A DNA stretch of 38,268 nucleotides from an uncultured Clostridia bacterium (GTDB lineage Bacteria > Bacillota > Clostridia > Christensenellales > Borkfalkiaceae). The stretch spans positions 1 through 38,268 of the forward strand of contig CALWCO010000013.1 of the NCBI GenBank assembly GCA_944376455.1, in the 5' to 3' direction. The notes beneath the pieces are model-generated. The model saw nothing but the letters and a program-made list of their open reading frames with translations, ran no database searches and was not told the DNA's origin. Shown in pieces: positions 7,422-17,117 of the stretch (the first letter of the stretch is position 1; each line of letters begins with the position of its first letter). Both the position numbers and the translations under genes were made by a program.

Positions 7422-7680
7422 AAGGCATTGAAAAAGACAGGCGTTTCCCGCAAAAAGCCGACCGAAAAGAGAGCGCGTCCGCAGGCTGAAAGGCGCGTCG
7501 GGGCAGAGGAAAGGGCCGTTTCACTTTGGAGCCGCTTTTCTGAATTTGCAGTAGGAAAGGACGCGTTTCCCGCGTTACGGGAGAAGAGGGGAGAGGAAAT
7601 TTTTCTCCCGAATGCAGGTGGTACAGCGGATATTTTTCGCCCTGCGGGTCAGATTTTGACCCGCAGGGCATTCTTTATTA
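7422..7680 (+). ncRNA. T-box leader RNA, phenylalanine type
   Basis: A tRNA-sensing leader that lets transcription of pheST continue when uncharged tRNA-Phe binds. Stem I apex signals AGAGAG (about 7468-7473) and GGCTGAAAG (about 7484-7492) are present. The probable specifier codon is TTC (7520-7522), followed by ACTTTGGAG, matching a tRNA-Phe GAA anticodon. A stem III (GGGAGA with TCTCCC) ends at about 7609. The T-box itself is GAATGCAGGTGGTACAGCGG (7610-7629). Its GCAGG can pair with CCTGC at 7641-7645 to form the antiterminator, which excludes the terminator. The specifier is inferred from position and from the gene controlled; the T-box identity is firm. Confidence 0.93.
7639..7677 (+). 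terminator. T-box regulated terminator of pheST
   Basis: A perfect 13 bp stem, GCCCTGCGGGTCA (7639-7651) and TGACCCGCAGGGC (7657-7669), with a five-base loop and the T-rich run ATTCTTTATT. It is mutually exclusive with the T-box antiterminator. Confidence 0.92.
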
Positions 7681-7714
7681 TTTTCGATAAAAACCATATA
7701 AGAGAGGAATGTTT

Positions 7715-8731
7715 ATGCAGAACGAGCAGACGGAAGAATTGCGCCGTTACGCCGAAGAGGCGGCGGCAAAGGCGGCTTCGGGCAAGGAGCTGTATGCGGC
7801 AAAGACCGATGTGCAGGCGAAATTGAAAGCGTTCATGAGCGGTATGCGCGACCTGCCCAAGGAGGAACGCCCCGCCTTTGGCAAAACGGTCAACGAACTC
7901 AAGGAAAAAATCGAAGCCTTGTTTGCGGCGCGGGAAGAGGAACTGCGGCAAAAAGAACTGGAGGCGCGCTATGCCGCCGAGCAGGTGGATGTCACCATGC
8001 CCGGAAGAAAGCGCGTGCAGGGTTCTTTGCACCCCGTCACGTTGGTGAAAAATCAGCTGATCGACATCTTTGCCGGCATGGGCTTTGAGATCTTCGAAGG
8101 TCCTGAAACGGAGACGGAATACTATAATTTTACCGCCCTCAACACGCCCGCCGACCATCCGTCGCGGGATATGCAGGATACTTTCTATCTGGGCGGGGAT
8201 CTGCTTTTGCGCACGCAGACTTCGGCGGGACAGATCCGCGTCATGCAGAACAAGAAACCGCCCATCAAAGTGCTTTCGCCCGGCAGGGTGTTCCGTCCCG
8301 ACGACGACGCCACGCACTCGCCTATGTTCCATCAGATGGAGGGGCTGGTTGTGGACAAGGGCATCACGCTGTGCGACCTGAAAGGCATGCTCGCCGAGTT
8401 CGCCGCCAAGATGTTCACGTCGGACACAAAAGTGCGCCTGCGCCCGTCTTACTTTCCGTTCACCGAGCCGTCCGTGGAAGTGGATCTGAGCTGTTTCGTC
8501 TGTGGCGGCAAGGGTTGCCGCCTGTGCAAAGGAACGGGCTGGATCGAAGTGCTCGGCTCGGGCATGGTCAACCGCCGCGTGCTGGAAAATTGCGGCGTCG
8601 ATCCCGATGAGTACACGGGCTTTGCCTTCGGCATGGGGCTGGAACGCATCGCCATGCTAAAATACGGCGTCAACAACATCAAAAATTTCTATGACAACGA
8701 CGTGCGTTTTCTGACGCAGTTCAAGGATTGA
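7715..8731 (+). CDS. pheS: Phenylalanyl-tRNA synthetase alpha subunit
   Basis: Encodes the 338-residue catalytic subunit of the (alpha-beta)2 class II enzyme that charges tRNA-Phe. An N-terminal coiled coil (about residues 1-90) binds tRNA. The catalytic core carries motif 2, [19 protein letters not shown], and motif 3, [13 protein letters not shown], near the C-terminus. A CxxCxxxxCxxC-like element ([17 protein letters not shown]), common in Bacillota PheS, lies between them and resembles a zinc site. Of the two adjacent ATGs (7709, 7715) the second is preferred: AGAGAGG at 7701-7707 is then 7 nt away, against 1 nt for the first. pheT follows 13 nt after the stop. Controlled by the upstream Phe T-box. 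Confidence 0.97.
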   Translation: MQNEQTEELRRYAEEAAAKAASGKELYAAKTDVQAKLKAFMSGMRDLPKEERPAFGKTVNELKEKIEALFAAREEELRQKELEARYAAEQVDVTMPGRKRVQGSLHPVTLVKNQLIDIFAGMGFEIFEGPETETEYYNFTALNTPADHPSRDMQDTFYLGGDLLLRTQTSAGQIRVMQNKKPPIKVLSPGRVFRPDDDATHSPMFHQMEGLVVDKGITLCDLKGMLAEFAAKMFTSDTKVRLRPSYFPFTEPSVEVDLSCFVCGGKGCRLCKGTGWIEVLGSGMVNRRVLENCGVDPDEYTGFAFGMGLERIAMLKYGVNNIKNFYDNDVRFLTQFKD

Positions 8732-8744
8732 GGAGGACGGGAAC

Positions 8745-11165
8745 ATGAAAGTACCTTATTCGTGGCTCAAAGATTATGTGGATATAGACTGTTCGGCGCA
8801 GGAATTGCAGGACAAACTCTTCTCCTGCGGGTTTGAAGTGGAGGAGCTCTTATACCTCGGCAAGGACGTGACGGGCGTGTATGTCGGCGAGATCACCGAC
8901 ATACAAAAACACCCCGATGCCGATAAGTTGCAGGTGTGTCAATTGTATTTCGGCGAAGAGATCGGGTCCGTGCAGATCTGCACGGCCGCGACCAACGTAT
9001 TCGTCGGTGCGAAAGTCCCCGCCGCGCTCAACGGCGCGACCGTCCTGCACGACGGCGAAGTCATGAAGATCAAGAGCGGCAAATTGCGCGGTGTTCCTTC
9101 CGACGGCATGATGTGTTCGGGCGAGGAACTGGGCATCAACGACGACTTCTATCCCGGCGCGGAGGTGTACGGCATTCTCATCCTCGACAAAGATACGCCT
9201 GTCGGTACGGATGTCCGCAAAGTGGTGGGGCTGGACGATTATGTGTTCGACATCGCCGTAACTGCCAACCGCCCCGACTGTCAGTGCGTTCTGGGCATTG
9301 CGCGGGAAGTTGCCGCTGTGCTGAAAAAGCCTTTGAAAATGCCTTCTTTTGCATATACCATGTCCGAGGCAAAAGGGGAAGAGCGCAACATGAAAGTGCG
9401 CGTGGAGGATACCCTTTTGTGCCCCCGTTACATCGGACACGCCGTGACGGATATTAAGATCGGGCAATCGCCCGCCTGGATGCGTCGCCGTCTGGCGCTT
9501 TGCGGCATCCGCTCCATCTCTAACATCGTTGACATCACCAATTTCGTGCTTTTGGAGATGGGACAGCCCATGCACTCTTTCGATATGGATCAGCTTTCGG
9601 GCGGGGAGATCGTGGTGCGCCGTGCGGCCGACGGAGAGAAAATTCAGACCCTCGACGAAAAGGAATTTACCCTCACGCATGAAAACCTGGTCATTTGCGA
9701 CGGCGCGAAGCCCGTCGCGCTGGCAGGCATCATGGGCGGGCTCAACAGCGAGATCACCGAAAACACCAAGCGCGTGTTCTTTGAAAGCGCAAAATTCGCC
9801 CGCGACAACGTGCGCCGCACGTCTCGCGCGCTCGGGCAGAGCTCGGACTCTTCCGCCCGCTATGAAAGGGGTGTGGACGCATACACGACCGAGTTCGGCA
9901 TGGCGCGCGCCCTGCATCTCGTCGAAGAGCTTGCCTGCGGCAAAGTGACGAACGTGCACATCGACTGCAATCACGCCGAAACGGCGGGCAAAAAGATGAC
10001 CGCGAGCATTGCAAAGATCAATTCGCTCTTGGGCATCGACGTGCCGAAAGATACCCTCGTCGGCATCTTGCGCAGTCTGTTCTTTGACGTTAAACTCGAC
10101 AAAGACGGCGACACCATGTCCGTGATCGTGCCGCCTTACCGTGAGGACGTGGATGGCTGGCCCGATCTCGCCGAAGAGGTCATCCGTATGTACGGATATG
10201 ACAACATCGCGCCCACGTTCCTGGAGAAGGCGTCCGTGACGTCGGGCGGGCTGAACGAGGCGCAGAAACGGCTGAATCAATTCAAAGACGTCTTGCGCTT
10301 GCAGGGCTTTTCCGAGTCGATGAGTTACTCTTTCTTCTCGCCCAAGTCCTTTGACCTGTTCGGCTTACCGTCGGACGCGCCCGAGCGTCGCGCGGTGAAG
10401 ATCGTCAATCCGCTCGGCGAGGATTTGTCCGTCCTGCGCACCTTCCTTGCGCCCGCCATGCTCGACAACATTGTGCGCAATCTCCGCCGCGGCAATGAAA
10501 ACGGCAGATTGTTTGAGGTCGCCAACGTCTATATTCCCGAAGAATTGCCGCTCAAGGCGCAACCCAAAGAAGTCAAGACCCTCTGCCTCGGCGGATGGGG
10601 GGATTGCGATTTCTTTGACCTGAAAGGCGCGATCGAAGCGATCGGCGACGCCTTCGGCGTGAAATTCTCCTTCCGCCGCGGGCAGAAACCCTTCCTGCAC
10701 CCCGGCGTGACGGCAGAGGTCGTTCTGGGGACGAAAGTCGTGGGGTATCTCGGAGAGCTGGACCCGCGCCTGGCGGCGGAATTTGCCGTCGAGAAAAAGG
10801 CATACCTTGCCGAACTCGATTACGACGCCTGTGCGCGTAAATTTACGAGTGGGACGAAGTATGAGGGCATTCCCCGCTTCCCCGCCGTCAAACGCGATCT
10901 GGCACTGCTTGCCGACGAAAACGTGGCGTGCGGGGATATCGTCGACACCGTTCGTCATGCCTGCCGCGCCGTCAAAGAGGTGACGCTGTTCGACGTATAC
11001 CGCGGCGGTCAGGTCCCTGCAGGCAAGAAGAGCATGGCGTTCACGCTTTCCTTTGAAGGGGAGCCGAATGCCGAAAAAGTGCTTTCGCCAGAGACGGTCG
11101 ACGGGTTTGTCCGTAAGATTCTCGGCAATCTCAAACACAACCTCGGCGTGGAAATCAGAATGTAA
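8745..11165 (+). CDS. pheT: Phenylalanyl-tRNA synthetase beta subunit
   Basis: Encodes the 806-residue beta subunit, partner of PheS. Domains in order: a tRNA-binding OB fold of the EMAP/Trbp111 type (about residues 40-150, ITDIQKHPDADKLQVC), the B3/B4 editing domain that hydrolyses Tyr-tRNA-Phe (about 205-385), the B5 DNA-binding-like domain (about 405-480), the core class II-like domain (about 490-690) and the C-terminal FDX-ACB anticodon-binding domain (about 710-806, starting near YEGIPRFPAVKRDLAL). Length is normal. AGGAGG lies 9 nt before the ATG. The gene is the last of the pheST transcript and is followed by a terminator. Confidence 0.97.
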   Translation: MKVPYSWLKDYVDIDCSAQELQDKLFSCGFEVEELLYLGKDVTGVYVGEITDIQKHPDADKLQVCQLYFGEEIGSVQICTAATNVFVGAKVPAALNGATVLHDGEVMKIKSGKLRGVPSDGMMCSGEELGINDDFYPGAEVYGILILDKDTPVGTDVRKVVGLDDYVFDIAVTANRPDCQCVLGIAREVAAVLKKPLKMPSFAYTMSEAKGEERNMKVRVEDTLLCPRYIGHAVTDIKIGQSPAWMRRRLALCGIRSISNIVDITNFVLLEMGQPMHSFDMDQLSGGEIVVRRAADGEKIQTLDEKEFTLTHENLVICDGAKPVALAGIMGGLNSEITENTKRVFFESAKFARDNVRRTSRALGQSSDSSARYERGVDAYTTEFGMARALHLVEELACGKVTNVHIDCNHAETAGKKMTASIAKINSLLGIDVPKDTLVGILRSLFFDVKLDKDGDTMSVIVPPYREDVDGWPDLAEEVIRMYGYDNIAPTFLEKASVTSGGLNEAQKRLNQFKDVLRLQGFSESMSYSFFSPKSFDLFGLPSDAPERRAVKIVNPLGEDLSVLRTFLAPAMLDNIVRNLRRGNENGRLFEVANVYIPEELPLKAQPKEVKTLCLGGWGDCDFFDLKGAIEAIGDAFGVKFSFRRGQKPFLHPGVTAEVVLGTKVVGYLGELDPRLAAEFAVEKKAYLAELDYDACARKFTSGTKYEGIPRFPAVKRDLALLADENVACGDIVDTVRHACRAVKEVTLFDVYRGGQVPAGKKSMAFTLSFEGEPNAEKVLSPETVDGFVRKILGNLKHNLGVEIRM

Positions 11166-11207
11166 CGTCCCTCCCGCAATGCGGCGGGAAAAGAAAAAAT
11201 AAAATCG

Positions 11208-11253
11208 GAGCGTATTCATTACCTTTTTCGGGTATGGATGCGCTCTTTTTTTT
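11208..11253 (+). terminator. Terminator after pheST
   Basis: A long imperfect stem starting GAGCG (11208-11212) and closing CGCTC (11241-11245), 12 consecutive pairs including two G-U, around a loop near 11220-11233, followed by eight T residues. A smaller hairpin (CCCGC with GCGGG) lies just after the pheT stop but has no T tract. Confidence 0.85.
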
Positions 11254-11370
11254 CGAAAACATTGTTCGGCGGCGCGAAAAATTTAACGCGGACGCCGCGG
11301 CATCGGGTAAGCATGGGCAGGAAAGCATCGCAACGTGCAAAATTCGGGAAAATTTTCTCCGCCCGCGCCC

Positions 11371-11399
11371 TTGCTTTTTCAAAGCAAATGTGCTACAAT
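11371..11399 (+). promoter_or_regulatory. Predicted promoter of the DUF4011 helicase gene
   Basis: TTGCTT (11371-11376) and TACAAT (11394-11399) spaced by 17 bp. Transcription would begin near 11406. The leader contains a four-codon mini-ORF (ATG 11416, stop TAA 11428-11430) ending 4 nt before the gene's ATG. The gap 11254-11370 holds nothing else recognisable. Confidence 0.6.
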
Positions 11400-11434
11400 G
11401 AAAAGGACAGGAATCTATGAAAACGGGGTAAAAT

Positions 11435-14400
11435 ATGGCAACAAAAGCGATCAAAACCTTACAGGAACAGATAAAACTGACGGTACAGCCGCAGAAATTT
11501 TTGTCGTATGCGGACTTCGTCAACCGTACGTCCGTTTTTTCCGTGCTCAAAATCCGCAACAACGGCAATACGGTCGTCAACGATCTGAGCGTCGCCGTTT
11601 CGGCGGAAGAAAATATGTTGCTCGAGAGCACGCATCTCATCGAGGAGATGCCCTATCAGAGCACCGTCGAAGTCGTGTTCGATTATATCCTTTCGCCCGT
11701 ATATTTCATCGAGTGTCCCGAAGTCAAGACAGTGGGGCTGAACGTAAAACTGCTCAAAGACAAAACCGTTTTGGCCGCCGAGCGGGTGGAGAGCATTGTC
11801 TTGCCCTTTGACTATTGGTGCGGACTGGAAGGCAACAGCGAGAACCTTGCGGGGTTTGTCCGTCCCCGATTGGCCGATTGCGACCGTATCCTTGCGGAGG
11901 CGGCGGAACAGCTCAAACGGTGGAAAATGGACAGCGAGATCGGCGGGTATGCCGCCGCCGACAAAAATAAGATCAGACAGATCGCTGCCGCGATATTCAT
12001 GACCATCAAGCACCTGTGCCTGAGCGAGAGCGAGCCGGTCGATCTGACTCTTCCGACACCTGCGGGGTGCGCGGACGTCGTCAAGACAAAGCGGCTGAAC
12101 AAGCTGCAACTCGCCGTTTTCGGCGCGGCGTGTCTGGAGCGCGCGGGGTTGCATGCCGTGCTTGCCGTCGGCAAGCAGAACGCCGCCTGCGGCGTCTGGC
12201 TGTACGACACCTGTTTTCTGGACGGTGTCACGGACGATATGCAACGGCTCGGCAAGTATGTCTCGGCAGGGATCAATAATCTCACGCTCTTTGACGCCGA
12301 CGATCTTTATGACAACAAGAGCATCGGTTATCCCACGGCGGAGGCGCATTTTGCGCAAAAATTACAGGCGGGAGCCTATGAAAACCTCGTGGACATACGC
12401 CGTTGCCGCATCGACGGATTGCGTCCGCTCCCTTTACGCACGCAGGGCGTGAAAGGGTATGAGCTTCTCAGCGAAAAGGAGATGGCGTCGGACGCGCCGC
12501 AGGATCTGCCCGAACTGCGCAAGCTCAGTCTGGACGGCAAGCAGGCCAAGAATAAACAATGGGAGAGGCGGCTTCTGGATCTCTCCATGAAGAATACCCT
12601 CCTGAATTTTGACGTGCATCGCTATGTACTGCACCTCGTGGCGACCGATCCCGACAGCGCGTATGCCTGTCTTTCGGGCGCGGAAAAGAGCATTTGCGGC
12701 AGGGACGCGAGGAGCGCGTTCGACACCCGTCTGTTCTTCGGCGCGGGTGCGGAACTCCGCGCAAAGAAAGATCTGGTACAGTTGGAGAACGAAAACGGCA
12801 TTTTGCGCACCTATGCGGACGTACATGCCATGAACGAAACCCTTTCCTATCTCGTCCGCCGCGGCAGGGAGGCAAGCGAGGAATCGGGCACGCAGGTGCT
12901 CTATGCCGCCTTCGGCTTTTTGAAATGGAAGTCCAAAGAGGACGGAAAGGACAAGTATGCGCCGCTAGTCCTGCAACCGGTCGCCATACGCAAGAACCGC
13001 GGACGGGACAACTATACCGTGGCGGCGCTCGACGAGGATTTCAGCGTCAACGCCACATTGCTCGAATTTTTAAAGCAGGAATTCGATGTGGATATCCGCG
13101 GGTTGGGCGGGGATATTTCCGCGCTCAAAATTTCCGAAATCCTCGCCATGATCAAAATGGAGATTGTCGACAGGAAGGGCTGGGACGTATACGACGACGT
13201 GTATCTCGCGGCATTTTCCTTCGCGCGCTATCTCATGTGGAACGACGTGCGGCGGAACATCGACGAATTCAAGAAAAATCCGCTGATCTCCTCTCTTCTG
13301 AATAACCGCAACGAACTGGGCGACGGCGCGGCCGACCTCGAAGGGGAGGACGACGCGCCGCCCCGCCGCACCCTTACCCCGCTCGTCGCCGACAGCTCGC
13401 AATACGAAGCCATCGCCCTTTCGCAGACGGGCAAGACCTTCGTCCTGCACGGCCCGCCCGGAACGGGCAAGAGCCAGACCATCACCAATATGATCGCCAA
13501 TGCCCTCAACGACGGCAAGCGGGTGCTGTTCGTCGCCGAGAAACAGGCGGCACTCGACGTGGTCAAAAAACGTCTCGACGCCATCGGCATCGGCGATTTC
13601 TGTTTGGAACTCTATGCGGGCAAAGCGGATAAATCGGAGGTCGTCAAGAAACTGGAAACGACGCTTGCCCTCGCGCAGGATCCCGAAAACGCGGAAAATG
13701 CAGATCAGGCATTGCAAGGGGATTACGACCAGAGCGCGGACAGCATCGTTGAAATGCGGAAACTCATCAACGACCCGCTGTCGGCACTGCATAAAAAGCG
13801 GCGGTTGGGCGTATCCGTTTATGAAGCCCTGCTCATCTATCTGAAGAATAAAAACGCGCCCGAAATACTCAACATCGAGAGTACTTTTTACGACAGCCTG
13901 ACGGAGGAGAAACTCAAAAAGTACGAAACCATGCTCCTGAACGCCTCGGCGGCGGCAAAGGAGTGCGGCGGCGTCTACAACTCTCCCTTTGAGAACGTCA
14001 ACCTCATCGAATATTCTCAGGAGGTGCGCGACGGGGTGTATTGCGCCTGCGAGGTCATGCTCGTGGAGATCAAGCACCTCAGAAATTACCTGGGGCTCTT
14101 TCTGGAGCTCTACCGTCAGCGCATCAGCGCGTTCACGCGCCGCAAGATCGCGCTCTTGCGCGAGCTGGTGGATATCCTGTCGAGCGGCAGGCTGGACAAG
14201 TTTTTTGCCGCGGACGAGGCGGAATTTTATGTGTTTTTCAACGCCAACAAACGACTGGACGCCTGTCTGGGGTATTATTATAAACACTTCAAATCCCTCA
14301 TCGATATACGCAAGGAATATCCGAGAATCGGCACCGCACTGGAAAACTGGAGCGGGAGCTACCGCACGTCGCGCGAGCTGACCGATACAATGAAAAAACT

Positions 14401-16312
14401 CTCCCGCGTCGCGTTTGAGAAGATCGACGAGGGGGACGCGAAAAAATTCCTCGAAACGGTCTATGACATCTATGCGGCGATGGAGCGGATCACGGCAAAC
14501 ACCGCTTTGGCCAAAAATTTCGTCAATCTCTTCGGCAACATCGATTTCAAAAAACGCGCCGATTTCCTGCAGGAACTCTATCATATGCACGAAATCTGTG
14601 CGGAACTTTTCCTCGATTACAATGCCGACAGTTTCAACAGCATGTGCCACCGCGCCGTGTGCGGTTATTCCGCTCCCGCGCTGGAAGGCCTCATCGAGGC
14701 CGCGGACGGGTTCGAACGCGCCGAGCAGCGTTTCTGTAACGCCATCCGTGCCCGCAAGGAGGACCTTGCAGGCGATGACCTTCTCGACTATTACACGTCC
14801 AAAGCGGGCGCGCTCATCGACAACATCGATATGCTTGCCAGCTGGTGCAGTTATTCCAAAACGGCGCAGGAGCTCAATGCCTGCGGTCTGAAATTCATCG
14901 TGGACGCGCTGGAGAGCGGCAAGGTCACGGGCGAAAACATCACGGCGGCTTTCCGCAAGAATGTTTATCGGAATTTCCTCGACATCAATATCCCGGCCGA
15001 TCCCGTGCTGTCCAGATTTTCGGCGGCCGTGTTCGAAGAGACCGTCGAGCAGTTCCGTCTGACGAGCGACAAATTCAACGATCTCTCGCGGCAGATGATC
15101 CGCCGCAACCTGATTTCCCGCCTGCCCGCCCCGAATACAGACGGGCCTTTGAGCCTTGAAATGGTTGCGCTGACCCGTACGTTGAAGGGCAAAATGCGCG
15201 GCATGGGTATTCGTAATTTGCTGAAAGATACGCCCGAGCTGATGAAGGTCGTCGCGCCCTGTCTTCTGATGAGCCCGCTGACCGTGGCGCAATACCTGCA
15301 ACCGACCGCCGATTTCGATTTGGTCATTTTCGACGAAGCCTCGCAGATGCCGACTTCCGAAGCCGTCGGCGCGCTGGCGCGCGCCAAGAGCGCGATCGTC
15401 GTCGGCGACCCCAAACAGCTCCCCCCGACCGCCTTTTTCTCGGCGGCGTATGTGGACGAGGAGAATCTCGAAAGCGAGGATATGGAGAGCATTCTCGACG
15501 ACTGCCTGGCTTTGGGCATTCCGGAACGCTCGCTCATCTGGCATTACAGAAGCAAGCACGAGAGCCTCATTGCCTTCTCCAATCATATGTATTACGGCGG
15601 CAAACTCTGCACTTTCCCTTCGCCAGACGCGCTCGACAGCAAAGTGCGGCTGGCGCTCGTGGAGGACGGCGTGTATGACCGCGGCGCGACCAAGCGCAAC
15701 GAGGCCGAAGCGTCCGCGCTCATTGCCGAAGTGGTGCGTCGGCTCAAGGATCCCGTGTTGAGCCGTTCGAGTATGGGCATTGTCACGTTTTCGAGTGTAC
15801 AGAAGGATTACATCGAGCGCAAGCTCGCCCGCGCCATTGCCGACAACCGTCTGGAAGAGGCGGCCTATGAGCGCGAGGAACCGCTCTTTGTCAAGAACCT
15901 GGAAAACGTGCAGGGCGACGAACGGGACGTCATTCTGTTTTCGGTCTGTTACGGCCCCGACCGTCAGGGCAGGGTATCCCTCAATTTCGGACCTCTGAAC
16001 CAGGCGGGCGGTTGGCGGCGGCTCAACGTTGCCGTTTCCCGTGCGCGGGAGGAGATGGTGGTATTCTCTTCCATGACGTCCGCGCTCATCGATCTGTCCA
16101 AGACCAATTCCAAGGGCGTCGCGGGGCTCAAAGCGTTCCTCGAATTCGCGCAGAAGGGGCGCACGTCCATCGCGCTCGACCGCACGCAGACCGTTCGCAC
16201 GGAGAGCATCGGAAAATATGTTGCAGAGGAACTGTCCTCTTACGGCTATGACTGCCGTCAGGACGTTGGTGCGTCGAGCTTTAAGATTGATGCGGCCATC
16301 GTCGATCCCTAG
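11435..16312 (+). CDS. DUF4011 superfamily 1 helicase with nuclease domain, cut by an in-frame TAG
   Basis: The first 1625 codons of a very large DUF4011-helicase-nuclease protein. The N-terminal 370 residues are a beta-rich region. The DUF4011 element WERRLLDLSMKNTLLNF starts near residue 375. The SF1 helicase has Walker A GPPGTGKS (673-680), a long alpha-helical insertion (about 760-1230), Walker B DEAS (about 1300-1303), GDPKQLPPT (about 1324) and the C-terminal motor half with NVQGDERD (1491-1498) and AVSRARE (about 1530). The MTES_1575/Vsr-like nuclease fold begins at about residue 1590 and is interrupted by TAG at 16310-16312. The same frame continues coding for another 262 codons. Proteins of this architecture have been linked to phage defence (Hhe-type, from memory). 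The ribosome binding site is weak. Cause of the stop (mutation, sequencing error, readthrough) is not decidable here. Confidence 0.88.
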   Translation: MATKAIKTLQEQIKLTVQPQKFLSYADFVNRTSVFSVLKIRNNGNTVVNDLSVAVSAEENMLLESTHLIEEMPYQSTVEVVFDYILSPVYFIECPEVKTVGLNVKLLKDKTVLAAERVESIVLPFDYWCGLEGNSENLAGFVRPRLADCDRILAEAAEQLKRWKMDSEIGGYAAADKNKIRQIAAAIFMTIKHLCLSESEPVDLTLPTPAGCADVVKTKRLNKLQLAVFGAACLERAGLHAVLAVGKQNAACGVWLYDTCFLDGVTDDMQRLGKYVSAGINNLTLFDADDLYDNKSIGYPTAEAHFAQKLQAGAYENLVDIRRCRIDGLRPLPLRTQGVKGYELLSEKEMASDAPQDLPELRKLSLDGKQAKNKQWERRLLDLSMKNTLLNFDVHRYVLHLVATDPDSAYACLSGAEKSICGRDARSAFDTRLFFGAGAELRAKKDLVQLENENGILRTYADVHAMNETLSYLVRRGREASEESGTQVLYAAFGFLKWKSKEDGKDKYAPLVLQPVAIRKNRGRDNYTVAALDEDFSVNATLLEFLKQEFDVDIRGLGGDISALKISEILAMIKMEIVDRKGWDVYDDVYLAAFSFARYLMWNDVRRNIDEFKKNPLISSLLNNRNELGDGAADLEGEDDAPPRRTLTPLVADSSQYEAIALSQTGKTFVLHGPPGTGKSQTITNMIANALNDGKRVLFVAEKQAALDVVKKRLDAIGIGDFCLELYAGKADKSEVVKKLETTLALAQDPENAENADQALQGDYDQSADSIVEMRKLINDPLSALHKKRRLGVSVYEALLIYLKNKNAPEILNIESTFYDSLTEEKLKKYETMLLNASAAAKECGGVYNSPFENVNLIEYSQEVRDGVYCACEVMLVEIKHLRNYLGLFLELYRQRISAFTRRKIALLRELVDILSSGRLDKFFAADEAEFYVFFNANKRLDACLGYYYKHFKSLIDIRKEYPRIGTALENWSGSYRTSRELTDTMKKLSRVAFEKIDEGDAKKFLETVYDIYAAMERITANTALAKNFVNLFGNIDFKKRADFLQELYHMHEICAELFLDYNADSFNSMCHRAVCGYSAPALEGLIEAADGFERAEQRFCNAIRARKEDLAGDDLLDYYTSKAGALIDNIDMLASWCSYSKTAQELNACGLKFIVDALESGKVTGENITAAFRKNVYRNFLDINIPADPVLSRFSAAVFEETVEQFRLTSDKFNDLSRQMIRRNLISRLPAPNTDGPLSLEMVALTRTLKGKMRGMGIRNLLKDTPELMKVVAPCLLMSPLTVAQYLQPTADFDLVIFDEASQMPTSEAVGALARAKSAIVVGDPKQLPPTAFFSAAYVDEENLESEDMESILDDCLALGIPERSLIWHYRSKHESLIAFSNHMYYGGKLCTFPSPDALDSKVRLALVEDGVYDRGATKRNEAEASALIAEVVRRLKDPVLSRSSMGIVTFSSVQKDYIERKLARAIADNRLEEAAYEREEPLFVKNLENVQGDERDVILFSVCYGPDRQGRVSLNFGPLNQAGGWRRLNVAVSRAREEMVVFSSMTSALIDLSKTNSKGVAGLKAFLEFAQKGRTSIALDRTQTVRTESIGKYVAEELSSYGYDCRQDVGASSFKIDAAIVDP

Positions 16313-17098
16313 AATAAGTCCCGTTTCATCCTGGCGGTCATTATGGACGCGTCCACGCAGTTTTCCGTCAAGGATCGCAACGTTCTGCAGATCCGCACGC
16401 TCAAACGCAACAACTGGAACGTCATGCGGATGTACAGCATAAACTATTACAACAATCCCAAGCGTGAAATCAAAAAGATCAAAGAGACGCTGGACCGCCT
16501 GACGGGCGCGGACAGGCGGGGCGGCAACGCTCTTTCGCGCGCCAAGAGACCTTATCGGGAAGCAAAACTCGAACCGCGCACGGAGTCGGCGGCGTTCGTC
16601 ACTGAAAACGGCAACGAAGGGGAAATACTTTCCCGCCTCAAACAGATCGTGGCGGCGGAAGAACCCGTTTCGGCGGGATTCCTGAAACGTCGCTGTCTTG
16701 CTTCGCTGGGCATCACGAAGTACGGCGTCAAGGTGGAGGGACGCATGGATCAGCTCATCGCTTCCTGCGGGTTCAAGCAGGAAAAACTCCTCGGCGAGGT
16801 ATATTATCGCAAGACCGATCGGTATAATAACTTTGACCGTTACCGCGTGGAAGAGGGCGAGCCTCTGCGGCGCACAGGGGACGATCTGACGCCTTACGAC
16901 GTGATTGCCCTGATCCGTGCGGCGTTGGAGGACAAGGTTGCGCTCTATGTCGATGAGATCGTGTCGCTCGTCAACGGGGTGTTCCGGCTGCATAAACCGG
17001 ACGACCGCGCCGCGGCGTTCGTCAACGCCTGCATCACGCTCGGCGAGAAACAGGGATTGTTCCTGCGCTCGGTTTCCGATCGTATTTCTCTCGCCTGA
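16313..17098 (+). pseudogene. C-terminal part of the DUF4011 helicase (nuclease remainder plus DUF3320), after in-frame TAG
   Basis: In the same frame as the preceding gene and directly continuous with it after the TAG. It opens NKSRFILAVIMDAST, the expected second half of the nuclease core, then DRNVLQIRTLKRNNWNVMRMYS, the usual helix and strand that end MTES_1575/Vsr-like nucleases. A DUF3320-type domain follows at about positions 16620-17080 (beginning EILSRLKQIVAAEEPVSAGFLKRR). An ATG at 16343 could in principle restart translation, but no ribosome binding site precedes it. There is no frameshift and no further stop, so the damage is one codon only. The family usually has a Lys or similar residue here, and AAG to TAG would need one base change (inference). 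TGA at 17096-17098 ends the full frame. Confidence 0.8.
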
Positions 17099-17117
17099 GG
17101 GAAAAAGCAGCGTATAT

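Noticed and set aside
11416-11430. Four-codon mini-ORF before the helicase gene as an attenuation peptide
   Set aside because: It has no run of regulatory codons and no associated terminator; it may be chance.
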